From Protaetiibacter mangrovi (lineage in GTDB: Bacteria > Actinomycetota > Actinomycetes > Actinomycetales > Microbacteriaceae), in the NCBI RefSeq assembly GCF_024752305.1, contig NZ_JANTHX010000004.1:473549-537548 (forward strand): DNA of 64,000 nucleotides. The letters run 5' to 3'. Positions within the stretch are counted from its first letter, which is position 1, and the number at the start of each line of letters is the position of its first letter. The translations under genes were made by a program, and so were the position numbers. Below, piece after piece: positions 10,201-19,092 of this stretch. Below the pieces are notes generated by a model that did no database searches, had not been told where the DNA came from, and saw nothing but the letters and a program-made list of their open reading frames with translations.

Positions 10201-11853
10201 TCAGGCGGCCAACTCGTGGGCGTCGAGGATCGTGTAGCTGTAGCCCTGCTCGGCGAGGAACCGCTGGCGGTTCTGGGCGAAGTCCTGGTCGACCGTGTCG
10301 CGCGCCACGAGGGTGTAGAAGTTCGCCGGCAGGCCGGACTCCTTCGGGCGCAGCAGGCGGCCGAGGCGCTGCGCCTCCTCCTGGCGCGAGCCGAAGGATC
10401 CCGACACCTGGATGGCGACCGTCGCCTCCGGCAGGTCGACCGAGAAGTTCGCCACCTTCGACACCACGAGCACCGGGGTCGTGCCGTCGCGGAACTCCTG
10501 GTACAGCCGCTCGCGATCGGCGATCGGGGTCGAGCCGGTCAGCTGCGGGGCGCCGAGCGCGTCGCTCAGCTCCTCGATCTGGTCGAGGTACTGCCCGATC
10601 ACGAGGATGCGCTCGCCCGCGTGCTTCGCCACCAGCTCCTTCACCACGCCGAGCTTGGCCGGGGCGGTCGCGGCCAGGCGGTAGCGCTCGTCGTCGGCGC
10701 TCGCGGCGTACTCCAGCCGCTCCGACTGCGGCAGGTCGATCCGCACCTCGTAGCAGGAGGCGGGGGAGATGAACCCCTGCGCCTCGATCTCCTTCCAGGG
10801 GGCGTCGAAGCGCTTCGGCCCGATGAGGCTGAACACGTCCGACTCGCGGCCGTCCTCGCGCACGAGCGTCGCCGTGAGGCCGAGGCGGCGGCGCGCCTGC
10901 AGCTCGGCCGTCAGCTTGAAGACCGGCGCGGGAAGCAGGTGCACCTCGTCGTAGACGATGAGGCCCCAGTCGAGGGCGTCGAGCAGCGTCAGGTGCGCGT
11001 ACTCGCCCTTCCGCTTCGCGGTGAGGATCTGGTAGGTCGCGATCGTGACCGGCTTGATCTCCTTGACCTGGCCGGAGTACTCGCCGATCTCGTCCTCGGT
11101 GAGGCTCGTGCGCTTGAGCAGCTCGGCCCGCCACTGCCGGGCCGACACGGTGTTGGTGACGAGGATGAGGGTGGTCGTGTCGGCGGCCGCCATCGCGCCC
11201 GCGCCGACGAGCGTCTTGCCGGCGCCGCAGGGCAGCACCACGACGCCCGAGCCGCCCGCGAAGAAGTTGTCGACCGCCTGCTGCTGGTAGGGGCGCAGCG
11301 TCCAGCCGTTCTCGACGAGCTCGATCTCGTGCGGGGTGCCGGGCGTGTAGCCGGCCTGGTCTTCGGCGGGCCAGCCGATCTTCAGCAGCTCCTGCTTGAC
11401 CTGGCCGCGCGCCCACGGCTGCAGGGTCCACTCCGTCGAGCTGCGGCGGATGCCGAGGAACGGCCCCACCTTCGAGTTGCGGGTGATCTCGGCGAGCACC
11501 GCCGCATCCGTGGTGCGGATGACGAGGTCTCCACTCTGTCCATCGGGGCTGGCGTCGCGTGCGATCACGAGGCGGCCGTACCGACCGACCGTCTCCTCGA
11601 TGTCGATCACGACCGACTGCGGCACCGGGAACTTGGCGTAGCGCTCGAGGGTCGCCAGCATCTGCGAGGCCTCGTGCCCGGCGGCGCGCGCGTTCCACAG
11701 GCCGAGCCGGGTGATGCGGTACGTGTGCACGTGCTCGGGAGCACGCTCGAGCTCGGCGAAGATCGCGAGCTCGTGCCGCGCCTCCTCGGCCTCCGGGTGT
11801 GCCACCTCGAGCAGCACCGTGCGGTCGCTCTGCACGATCAGCGGTCCGTTCAT
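10201..11853 (-). CDS. Bacterial XPB-type DNA repair helicase
   Basis: 550 residues, superfamily 2. There is an N-terminal damage-recognition-like domain (about 1-170), then motif I CGAGKT (209-214), motif II DEVH (302-305), the XPB-specific RED motif in LTATLVRED (326-334), and motif VI in AQRLGRLLRPK. These identify the bacterial homologue of eukaryotic XPB/Ssl2, a 3'-5' helicase of the kind studied in mycobacteria. The ATG at 11853 follows a -10 TAGGCT by 9 nt (minus strand), so it is probably leaderless. The upstream neighbour on the same strand is the helicase-associated protein at 12010-13884, the usual partnership in actinobacteria. Confidence 0.95.
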   Translation of the reverse strand: MNGPLIVQSDRTVLLEVAHPEAEEARHELAIFAELERAPEHVHTYRITRLGLWNARAAGHEASQMLATLERYAKFPVPQSVVIDIEETVGRYGRLVIARDASPDGQSGDLVIRTTDAAVLAEITRNSKVGPFLGIRRSSTEWTLQPWARGQVKQELLKIGWPAEDQAGYTPGTPHEIELVENGWTLRPYQQQAVDNFFAGGSGVVVLPCGAGKTLVGAGAMAAADTTTLILVTNTVSARQWRAELLKRTSLTEDEIGEYSGQVKEIKPVTIATYQILTAKRKGEYAHLTLLDALDWGLIVYDEVHLLPAPVFKLTAELQARRRLGLTATLVREDGRESDVFSLIGPKRFDAPWKEIEAQGFISPASCYEVRIDLPQSERLEYAASADDERYRLAATAPAKLGVVKELVAKHAGERILVIGQYLDQIEELSDALGAPQLTGSTPIADRERLYQEFRDGTTPVLVVSKVANFSVDLPEATVAIQVSGSFGSRQEEAQRLGRLLRPKESGLPANFYTLVARDTVDQDFAQNRQRFLAEQGYSYTILDAHELAA

Positions 11854-11904
11854 AACCGACCAAGCCTATCCGCGAGGGGCCGTGTATCGCTTGTCGGCCC
11901 AACC

Positions 11905-12000
11905 TCTGATCGAGTAGCCGCGAAGCGGCGTGTCGAAATCAGCCGCGAGTGTGCGGAAGCTGATTTCGACACGCGCCTTCGGCGCTACTCAATCAGCGGG
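11905..12000. repeat. Inverted pair of dispersed palindromic repeats
   Basis: Two copies of the 'GATCGAGTAGC...GTGTCGAAATCAGC' element face each other: 11905-11943 and 11959-12000, separated by 15 nt, so the pair can form one long cruciform or hairpin. Each copy is itself a short palindrome. It fills most of the 156-bp gap between the XPB gene and the helicase-associated gene. Confidence 0.8.
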
Positions 12001-12009
12001 TGCGGCGCC

Positions 12010-13884
12010 TCAGGCGGGGGTGACGGCGACGATGTGCGAGAGCGGGAGGGTGCGCTCGATGTCGGCGCGGCGGTCGCGGGCGCGCAGCCGGCCGCCCGCG
12101 AGCGCGGCGGGCTCGAGCAGGTAGGGCACCTCGCTGCCGTCCGGCATCCGCACGACGACGGTCACCTGCATCTTGCTCTTGATGGCGAGCTCCAGCTGAC
12201 GCGCGTTCCACGCCGCGCCGCTCTCGACCGGCTGCTCGGCCGCGTTCGCCCGGATGCGCTCCACGATGCGCGCGGCCGGGTCGCCCGCGGCGTCGCGCGG
12301 CGCCTCCCGCGGCGGGGTGCGTCGCACGGCGCGGATCGCGCCCCCGGCGTCTTCGTACACCGCGGGATAGCGGGCGTCGACGAGCGACCAGTAGACCATC
12401 TCGGCGTCGAAGCGGCTGACCGCCTCGTGCTCGTCGGCGCGGCGCAGGGCCAGGGGCGCGAGGGCCTGATCGATGAGCAGCTGCCCGATGACGGTGGCGT
12501 CGTCGGCGCGCACGTAGGCGTGGGCGATCCCCGACGGGCCGCCGGTCGAGCCGTCGAGCGGCCCGACCCGCAGGCTGCCGAAGCGCCCGGCCGTGTCCGA
12601 CAGCAGGTAGTCGAGCGGCTGCGGGATGCCGGTCAGCGAGATCTCCGAGAGCAGCGCGCGCAGCTGCTCGATCGTGGCGCCGTGGGTGAGCGCACGGGTC
12701 ACCGACGCCGCCGTCACCCGGAAGCTCGACGCGATCCCGACGGACTCCACATCCGCCACCTCGCGCAGCCGGGCGTCGACGTCGGCCGCGAGCGGTCCGG
12801 GCGCGATGATCGACAGATCGTGCTGGATGTAGACCTGACGCACGTCCGGCGGGAACAGCTCGGCGACGGCGGCACCGGCCGCATCCGGGCCCGCGCCCAC
12901 CAGGGCGACGCCCGCGGTCGAGGGCACCGTGGCCTCGACGATGCCGAGCCGCTCGGCGGCCGCGATGACCGCCCGGGTGCGCTGCGCCAGCCAGTCGCCA
13001 CCCGCCGGGTACAGCCAGGCGAGGTAGTCGAGCAGGCCCTGACCCCAGTGCGCTCCGGCGCGCGCCCGCAACTGCTCGCGCAGCTCGGCGGGCACGCGCG
13101 CGAGCCAGCCCGCGGCGAGCGCCGTCCAGCGCGCGGCGCGCGGCAGCTCCCGCCAGGCGTCGGCCTCCGGGGTCGCCCGCCAGGCGCCGTCGGTGGCGGT
13201 CAGGATGCCGGCCCCCTCGCCGATCGCGAGCAGCGTGTCGAGCTCGGCGTCGTCGTGGGCTCCCGTGGCGGCGAGCATGCGCCGCCAGTCGGGCAGGGCG
13301 ACGCCGCCGCGCTGCAGCAGCCGCGCCGGCTCGCGCTCCACCGCCCCGACGAGCTCGCCGACGGCCGTGACCGCGGCGAAGGCGCGCTCCCCGGCCGCAC
13401 GGTCGGCGCGCACGCGCGCCTCGCCGGCGACCGCCTCGAGCGCGGCGGGCGGACCGGCGTCGAGCAGCTCGCCCGGTGACGGCAGACCGTGCGCGGGCCA
13501 GTCGCGCAGCACATCGCCGACCTGCTCGGGGACGAGGTAGCCGTCGCCGTCCTCGACGAGCAGCGCCAGGTCGACGAGCCGGACGAGGGCGGGATCCCGC
13601 ACCTCGGGCGCCTGCCCGGTGCGGGCGGCGATCGCCGGGGCGTCCACCTGGCCGACGCCGTCGGCGAGCAGGACGGCTGCCGCGAGGGCCCCGAGCACCG
13701 AGCGGTCGAGGTGCACGAGCGCCGCCTGGATCGACGGCGCCTCGAGCAGCGCCTCAGCGAGGTCGAAGACGTCGCGGATGCCGGCCTCGCGCAGCGGACG
13801 CGCGCGCAGCAGCTCCGTCAGGGCATCATCCGGCAGCGCCCGCAGCCGAGCCGCGAGCGCCAGGGCCGAACTGCTACCGCTCAC
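12010..13884 (-). CDS. Helicase-associated domain protein, XPB partner
   Basis: 624 residues from a GTG start. It has no P-loop. The family (helicase C-terminal/XPB-Ssl2-like, next to XPB in many actinobacteria) is recognised from layout and from stretches such as 'YIQHDLSIIAPGPLAADVDARL', a core conserved in this family, and 'VTRALTHGATIEQLRALLSE'. The N-terminal half is Ala/Leu-rich helical and looks like wHTH or scaffold modules. It may regulate or load XPB; this is inference from the conserved pairing. Its GTG overlaps the end of the upstream small membrane-protein gene by 11 nt, suggesting translational coupling. Confidence 0.8.
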   Translation of the reverse strand: MSGSSSALALAARLRALPDDALTELLRARPLREAGIRDVFDLAEALLEAPSIQAALVHLDRSVLGALAAAVLLADGVGQVDAPAIAARTGQAPEVRDPALVRLVDLALLVEDGDGYLVPEQVGDVLRDWPAHGLPSPGELLDAGPPAALEAVAGEARVRADRAAGERAFAAVTAVGELVGAVEREPARLLQRGGVALPDWRRMLAATGAHDDAELDTLLAIGEGAGILTATDGAWRATPEADAWRELPRAARWTALAAGWLARVPAELREQLRARAGAHWGQGLLDYLAWLYPAGGDWLAQRTRAVIAAAERLGIVEATVPSTAGVALVGAGPDAAGAAVAELFPPDVRQVYIQHDLSIIAPGPLAADVDARLREVADVESVGIASSFRVTAASVTRALTHGATIEQLRALLSEISLTGIPQPLDYLLSDTAGRFGSLRVGPLDGSTGGPSGIAHAYVRADDATVIGQLLIDQALAPLALRRADEHEAVSRFDAEMVYWSLVDARYPAVYEDAGGAIRAVRRTPPREAPRDAAGDPAARIVERIRANAAEQPVESGAAWNARQLELAIKSKMQVTVVVRMPDGSEVPYLLEPAALAGGRLRARDRRADIERTLPLSHIVAVTPA

Positions 13885-14137
13885 CGTCCCGGTCGAGCCG
13901 GCGCCGGCGCACGGTGCTCACGACGAGGAAGGCCACGATGAGCAGGAACGCGAGGGGGAGGCCGATGTAGCCGACCAGCACGAGGGCGGGCCAGATGCCG
14001 CCCGACATCTCCGCCCCGCTGGATGCCGCGATCATGGTCGCGACGATCGCGATGATCGAGATGCCGACGATGGCGGCGATCATGGCGGCGAGCACGCGTT
14101 CGATACGATTGAGCGGGACGGGGGCGTTCTCGGGCAC
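13874..14137 (-). CDS. Small two-TM membrane protein
   Basis: 87 residues: a short N-terminal tail, TM1 about 14-38 (Ile/Ala-rich), TM2 about 48-74, then an Arg-rich cytoplasmic tail RRRRLDRDGER. No catalytic motif. Proteins like this are sometimes mislabelled ABC-transporter ATPases; there is no ATPase here. The GTG start at 14137 is preceded 6 nt upstream by a -10 TAGTGT on the minus strand, so it is probably leaderless and first in a transcript with the helicase-associated gene. Confidence 0.7.
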   Translation of the reverse strand: MPENAPVPLNRIERVLAAMIAAIVGISIIAIVATMIAASSGAEMSGGIWPALVLVGYIGLPLAFLLIVAFLVVSTVRRRRLDRDGER

Positions 14138-14193
14138 GAGACAACACTATGCCCCGCATCCCCGCCCGAATGATCAGCGAGAGAGGCCCGCGC

Positions 14194-14574
14194 ATGCCGA
14201 CCGGCAAGGTGAAGTTCTACGACGAGGAGAAGGGCTTCGGCTTCGTCACCTCCGACGACGGCCAGGAGGTCTTCCTGCACGCGTCGGCGCTCCCCGCCGG
14301 TGCCGTGGTGCGTGCGGGCACGCGACTCGAGTTCGGCATCGCCGACGGTCGCAAGGGCGCGCAGGCGCTCTCGGTGCGGGTGCTCGACGCCCCGCCGAGC
14401 CTCAGCAAGATCAACCGTCGCTCGGCCGACGACATGGCGATCGTCGTCGAGGACCTCGTGAAGCTGCTCGACGGCATCGGCGCCGGCCTTCGTCGGGGGC
14501 GCTACCCCGACCGCGCGCACGGGGCCAAGATCGCCGCCGTGCTGCGCAAGGTCGCCGACGACCTGGACGCGTGA
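14194..14574 (+). CDS. Cold-shock-domain protein with C-terminal extension
   Basis: 126 residues. The first ~65 are a cold-shock domain with RNP1-like KGFGFVTSDDG and an RNP2-like VFLHASAL, so it should bind single-stranded nucleic acid. The remaining ~60 residues (from about 'SLSKINRRSADDM') form a helical extension absent from the ~67-residue CspA-type proteins, giving the long actinobacterial type. The start is the ATG before PTGKVKFYDEEKG, with a GAGAGAGG-like ribosome site about 9 nt upstream. It is 8 bp upstream of the DUF3027 gene on the same strand. Confidence 0.9.
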   Translation: MPTGKVKFYDEEKGFGFVTSDDGQEVFLHASALPAGAVVRAGTRLEFGIADGRKGAQALSVRVLDAPPSLSKINRRSADDMAIVVEDLVKLLDGIGAGLRRGRYPDRAHGAKIAAVLRKVADDLDA

Positions 14575-14581
14575 GCGCCTC

Positions 14582-15175
14582 GTGACCGACGAGGAACGCG
14601 CCCGCATCGCCCGCGAGGCTCTGGCCGAGATCACCACGGAGGCATCGGTCGGCGAGCTCGTCTCGCAGGTCGCCGAGGGCGAGGGCGTCACCACGCTGTC
14701 GTTCGCCGCCACGATGCCCGGCTACCCGGGATGGCACTGGACGGTCAGCGTGGCCGAGCTGCCCGACGAGGGGCCGTCGGTGCTCGAGGCCGAGCTGCTG
14801 CCGGGCGACGGCGCCCTGCTCGCGCCCGACTGGGTGCCGTGGTCGGAGCGGCTCGAGGAGTACCGGGCGGCGCAGGCCGCGGCGGCCGCCGCGGGCGAGG
14901 AGGTCGACGAGGAGTTCGCCGAGCTCTCCGAGGGCGACGACGACACCGAGGGTGCCGACGCCGATGACGACGAGCTCGACGGGGACGACGACTTCGGGGT
15001 CGACCCCGACGACGGGATCGACTTCGAGCACCCCGAGTCAGCGGTGTTTGCGGCGGAAGCGGTGCACGTAGACGAGGGCGATGAGGCCGAGGCCGATGCC
15101 GATGAGGCAGGTCCACAGCCACCAGACGCGTCCGGACTCGACGAGGGGTCCGACGACGACGAGCAGCCCGCCTAG
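14582..15175 (+). CDS. DUF3027 family protein with extended antisense tail
   Basis: 197 residues from a GTG. The first ~100 residues resemble DUF3027 (GYPGWHWTVSVAELPD, LLAPDWVPWSERL). Then comes an Asp/Glu-rich region. From about residue 153 the frame runs into and antisense to the DUF2530 gene for 138 bp; the tail AVFAAEAVHVDEGDEAEAD is just the reverse reading of that gene. The codon where DUF3027 would be expected to stop reads TCA, which is the complement of the neighbour's TGA stop. The tail is therefore likely non-conserved read-through. Role unknown. Confidence 0.75.
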   Translation: MTDEERARIAREALAEITTEASVGELVSQVAEGEGVTTLSFAATMPGYPGWHWTVSVAELPDEGPSVLEAELLPGDGALLAPDWVPWSERLEEYRAAQAAAAAAGEEVDEEFAELSEGDDDTEGADADDDELDGDDDFGVDPDDGIDFEHPESAVFAAEAVHVDEGDEAEADADEAGPQPPDASGLDEGSDDDEQPA

Positions 15176-15280
15176 CGCGAGCACCCAGAGCACCAAGCCC
15201 GCCAGGATCGCCGCGCGGTCGTCCGTGGGGACGGGCGCCGGATCCGGACGCCGCTCCTCATCCTTCAGCCAGAACCGCAT
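15038..15280 (-). CDS. DUF2530 small membrane protein
   Basis: 80 residues with two predicted TM helices (about 26-46 and 53-72), an N-terminal MRFWLKDEERRPDPAPV and a basic end HRFRRKHR. It matches the short actinobacterial DUF2530 type; function unknown. Its 3' 138 bp are overlapped tail to tail by the DUF3027 gene. It follows serC on the same strand with a 16-bp gap and may be co-transcribed. Confidence 0.75.
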   Translation of the reverse strand: MRFWLKDEERRPDPAPVPTDDRAAILAGLVLWVLALGGLLVVVGPLVESGRVWWLWTCLIGIGLGLIALVYVHRFRRKHR

Positions 15281-15296
15281 GCCGCGAGCCTAGGGG

Positions 15297-16415
<1,119 letters not shown>

Positions 16416-16462
16416 CTATTGAGCCGCCGGGTAGGCTGAGACCGACGTGCAGGGAGGCCACG

Positions 16463-17155
16463 ATGACCGATCTCGTCGACACGACGGAGATGTACCTTCG
16501 GACCATCCTCGACCTCGAGGAGGAGGGGATCACGCCGCTGCGTGCGCGGATCTCGGAGCGCCTCGGGCACTCGGGCCCCACGGTGTCGCAGACCATCGGC
16601 CGCATGGAGCGCGACGGCCTCGTGGTCGTCGAAGGCGACCGTCATCTCGCCCTCACCACCGAGGGTCGCAGCCGTGCGATGCACGTCATGCGCAAGCACC
16701 GTCTCGCGGAGCGGTTGCTCGCCGACGTGATCGGACTCGACTGGGCGTTCGTCCACGACGAGGCCTGCCGCTGGGAGCACGTGATGAGCGAGCAGGTGGA
16801 GCGCCGCCTGCTCGAGCTGCTCGACCATCCGACCGAGTCGCCCTACGGCAACCCGATCCCGGGGCTCGACGAGCTGGGCGACCGCCCGGCGGGCCGCTTC
16901 CTCGACGGGGTGGAGAGCATCGTGACGCGGGCGGGCTCCGCCGCGGGCGAGGTGACGGGTGTCATCCGTCGGCTCGGCGAGCCCGTGCAGTTCGAGCCCG
17001 AGCTGCTGACCCAGCTGCGCGACGCGGGCGTCGTGCCCGGTGCGACCGTCGCCCTGTCGGCCGCCGGCTCGTACGTCATCGTGCAGGTCGACGGCTTCGG
17101 TGAGGGTCTGGAACTGCCCGTCGAGGTCGCGTCGCACATCTACGTCGAGGCCTGA
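16463..17155 (+). CDS. DtxR/IdeR-family metal-dependent regulator
   Basis: 230 residues: a winged-helix N-terminus (MYLRTILDLEEEG..., SGPTVSQTIGRMERDGLV), a dimerisation/metal-site region (MRKHRLAERLLADVIGLDW, CRWEHVMSEQVE with His/Cys/Glu ligands), and a C-terminal SH3-like domain after a proline-rich linker. The length and three-domain layout fit DtxR/IdeR (iron) more than the short MntR (manganese), but the metal cannot be assigned by eye. The start is the ATG with GGGAGG 5 nt upstream; a -10 TAGGCT at 16432-16437 would give a short leader. Confidence 0.92.
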   Translation: MTDLVDTTEMYLRTILDLEEEGITPLRARISERLGHSGPTVSQTIGRMERDGLVVVEGDRHLALTTEGRSRAMHVMRKHRLAERLLADVIGLDWAFVHDEACRWEHVMSEQVERRLLELLDHPTESPYGNPIPGLDELGDRPAGRFLDGVESIVTRAGSAAGEVTGVIRRLGEPVQFEPELLTQLRDAGVVPGATVALSAAGSYVIVQVDGFGEGLELPVEVASHIYVEA

Positions 17156-17398
17156 TCCGAACCCTCCCGGGGGCACGCGAACAGCGGATGTCCCCCGAAC
17201 GGGGCACGTCGGTGTGATTTCCCAGGTGACCTCGCCTACACTCGGCAGGTCCTCTCGACCACGCAAGGAAGGTCGGAGGCCGCCAGGCAGGGCGTCTCGT
17301 CCACCCATCCTCTGCCCGGCGACGTGACATACGAAAGGGATGGGGCCGTCACCTCGAGCGGCCGGGATGCAGGAGCCCCCCTCTTGTCAGGTAACCCG
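17156..17398 (+). other. Intergenic leader before the NlpC/P60 gene
   Basis: 243 bp without a gene. A plausible -10 TACACT at 17237-17242 would give a leader of about 150 nt. Within it, GCC-A-GGCAG (about 17282-17290) can pair with CTGCC-C-GGC, and GTGAC near 17324 with GTCAC near 17348. It lacks the conserved blocks of the c-di-AMP (ydaO) riboswitch that often precedes such hydrolase genes in actinobacteria. Confidence 0.35.
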
Positions 17399-18082
17399 AT
17401 GGATCGCCGCACCCGCATCGGTGCGATCCGCAACCTCGCGATCATCGCGCTCGTCGTCCCCGGTCTCTTCGCCACCGTCGCCCTGCCCGCGTACGCGTTC
17501 CAGCCCGAGGCGGCCGACGACGCGACGCAGACCGCGGCGCTGCAGCAGCTGCGCGAGACGAACGCCCAGACCGTGCCGATCGCCGACGTGCAGGTGGCCG
17601 CCGCGGCGCGCGACAGCTACGACTTCACCTCGGCCGCCGAGCTGCGCCGTGCCGCGCAGCGCGCCGCGCTCGCCTCCTACTCGGGACCGTCGGTGCGCGA
17701 CTACCTGGCCAACCCGCCCTACCCGAACTTCGACCTGAACCAGGTCGTGCAGGTGGCGCTCCAGTACCAGGGCGTCCCCTATGTGTACGGTGGCGCCTCG
17801 CCCGCCGGCTTCGACTGCTCCGGTCTCGTGATGTTCGTCTACGCCCAGTTCGGCGTCGCCCTGCCGCACTCCTCGAGTGCGCAGGGGCGGGGCGTCGGCG
17901 GCGGCCACCTCATCGCGCGCGCCGACGCGCGTCCCGGCGACGTGGTCGTGATGGACGGCGGAGGCCACTCCGCGATCTACATGGGCGGCAACACGATGGT
18001 GCACGCCCCGAAGCCGGGCGGTGTGGTCGAGGTGCACCCCATCTGGGACCCGAACGCCTGGTTCGTCCGCTACGGCATCTGA
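17399..18082 (+). CDS. Secreted NlpC/P60 (C40) peptidoglycan peptidase
   Basis: 227 residues from MDRRTRIGAIRNLAI. The Sec signal ends ALPAYA before FQPEA. A linker holds the motif RDSYDFTSAAELRR (about residue 72), then comes the C40 domain (about 115-227) with catalytic Cys in FDCSGL, His in GGGHSAIYMG and a third polar residue near VHAPKPG. It cuts stem-peptide bonds in cell-wall peptidoglycan, probably during division or growth. The start is chosen for the signal peptide and the AGG ribosome site; longer in-frame versions would bury the signal. A 9-bp hairpin follows the stop. Confidence 0.92.
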   Translation: MDRRTRIGAIRNLAIIALVVPGLFATVALPAYAFQPEAADDATQTAALQQLRETNAQTVPIADVQVAAAARDSYDFTSAAELRRAAQRAALASYSGPSVRDYLANPPYPNFDLNQVVQVALQYQGVPYVYGGASPAGFDCSGLVMFVYAQFGVALPHSSSAQGRGVGGGHLIARADARPGDVVVMDGGGHSAIYMGGNTMVHAPKPGGVVEVHPIWDPNAWFVRYGI

Positions 18083-18090
18083 GTTGTATT

Positions 18091-18112
18091 GCGCCGCGGT
18101 AATCCGCGGCGC
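18091..18112. terminator. Perfect 9-bp hairpin after the NlpC/P60 gene
   Basis: GCGCCGCGG-TAAT-CCGCGGCGC, 8 bp after the stop, with no T tract. A similar hairpin with the core 'ATAATCCGC' lies at 38241-38262. Confidence 0.55.
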
Positions 18113-18201
18113 GGGGCGACACGACCCGAATCGTTAGCGGTTCATTCACCCGCACGGGTTACCCTGGCATCCTCAGAGGTCTTCGGATCGGGGAGGGCAC
18201 C

Positions 18202-18303
18202 ATGCGAGACACGCAGAGCATCCGCACCATGGATGCGCGCGCGCTGTTCCGCATACAGCTCAGCAGCCGGCCCGACGTGCACTGTCACGTCGAGGTCGTC
18301 TAA
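18202..18303 (+). CDS. Candidate 33-residue small protein or leader peptide
   Basis: ATG at 18202 with GGGAGGG 5 nt upstream and TAA at 18301-18303. The product is MRDTQSIRTMDARALFR then IQLSSRPDVHCHVEVV. A -10-like TACCCT lies about 38 nt upstream. The stop codon abuts a strong intrinsic terminator, so the ORF forms a compact unit: promoter, ribosome site, short ORF, terminator. The HCH near the end would fit a cysteine/histidine-sensing leader peptide or a tiny metal-binding protein; both are speculative. It is too short to judge coding bias. Confidence 0.5.
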   Translation: MRDTQSIRTMDARALFRIQLSSRPDVHCHVEVV

Positions 18304-18331
18304 GGCGCTGTCGTTCGCGACGGCGCCTTTT
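18302..18331 (+). terminator. Intrinsic terminator after the small ORF
   Basis: AAGGCGC, T-G wobble, GTCG-TTCG-CGAC, GCGCCTT followed by TT: a 12-bp stem with a UUCG tetraloop and a run of four T. It is the best Rho-independent terminator in the window and overlaps the small-ORF stop. It lies 82 bp before the HNH gene, so it could also work as an attenuator for it. Confidence 0.85.
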
Positions 18332-18413
18332 CTGTTCTCTCATCCGCGTTCCGCAGGGCTCCGGGATGTTCGACAGCCTGCACGCCATGCAGGCTCCCTC
18401 GAGAGGAGACCCG

Positions 18414-18911
18414 TTGCGCACCCTGGTGCTGAATGCCGGATACGAACCGCTGGCCGTCGTGTCGTTCAAGAGAGCCCTCGTGCTCGTGCTGTCGGGGAAG
18501 GCGGTCGTGGTCGCGAGCGACGACGACCACCCCGTGCACGGCACGACCGGCGAATGGGATCGCCCGTCGGTGATCCTGTTGCGCCGGTACGTGAGGGTGC
18601 CGAGCGGCCGGGCCGTGCCGGTTTCGCGGCGGGGCGTGCTGCGGCGCGACGACCAGCGCTGCGCGTACTGCGGCGTCCACGCCTCCACGATCGACCACGT
18701 GATGCCGCGCTCGCGGGGCGGGGCCGACAGCTGGGAGAACCTGGTGGCGTGCTGCCTGCGCTGCAACAACATCAAGGGCGACCGCACCCCGCAGGAGATG
18801 GGGTGGTCGCTGCGGTTCGCGCCGCGGCCGCCGCACGGCACCGCCTGGCTGGTGCGCGGTGCCGAGCGCACCCAGCCGGAGTGGCGCGAGTACCTCGCGC
18901 CGGCCGCGTAG
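18414..18911 (+). CDS. HNH endonuclease family protein
   Basis: 165 residues from a TTG start giving MRTLVLNAGYEPL, the usual opening of this actinobacterial family. An AGAGGAG ribosome site 5 nt upstream decides the start over an in-frame ATG at 18366. The HNH domain spans about 78-130, with CAYCG, the IDHVMPRSRGG core and CLRCNN forming a zinc ribbon and the H-N-H nuclease site. Such stand-alone chromosomal HNH proteins are common and their targets are unknown. It sits between two wall-hydrolase genes, behind the small-ORF/terminator unit. Confidence 0.88.
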   Translation: MRTLVLNAGYEPLAVVSFKRALVLVLSGKAVVVASDDDHPVHGTTGEWDRPSVILLRRYVRVPSGRAVPVSRRGVLRRDDQRCAYCGVHASTIDHVMPRSRGGADSWENLVACCLRCNNIKGDRTPQEMGWSLRFAPRPPHGTAWLVRGAERTQPEWREYLAPAA

Positions 18912-19026
18912 CAGCCGTCGCCGAGCCGCGGATCCGCGACGGAATCCGTCGCGTGAGCCTCTCTCAACATGGGAAAGTGCTGGCAATGGCGCTGTCTACC
19001 CCCGAAAAGCGGGCCGTTATCGAGAC

Positions 19027-19055
19027 GTGACATTCGGGGCCATCTCGCGTAACGT
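19027..19055 (+). promoter_or_regulatory. Promoter of the CHAP protein gene
   Basis: -35 GTGACA (19027-19032), 17-bp spacer, -10 TAACGT (19050-19055). The predicted start near 19062 leaves about 31 nt of leader with a GGAAG ribosome site before the GTG. Confidence 0.5.
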
Positions 19056-19092
19056 CGAATGGTCGTCTCCAACCCGGAAGAGCCTCAACCAC

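Noticed and set aside
10216..13479. 1087-codon open frame on the plus strand opposite the XPB helicase and its partner
   Set aside because: Antisense shadow of two clear minus-strand genes in very GC-rich DNA; its composition is Arg/Gly/Val-rich and lacks any domain.
17190..17210. Short hairpin after the DtxR-family gene as terminator
   Set aside because: GTCCCC/GGGG(C)AC pairs only with a bulge and no T tract follows; too weak to list.
17156..17398. Possible c-di-AMP (ydaO) riboswitch before the NlpC/P60 gene
   Set aside because: Such riboswitches often precede this gene type in actinobacteria, but the conserved blocks (the GGGGAACC-like and GGGGTGAA-like stretches and the AGCUNACCUCG segment in order) are not present; only generic hairpins are visible.
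17324..19032. GTGACAT shared upstream of the NlpC/P60 and CHAP genes as a common regulatory box
   Set aside because: At 19027 it works as a -35 with a good -10 at 17 bp, but at 17324 no matching -10 follows, so the match is treated as chance.
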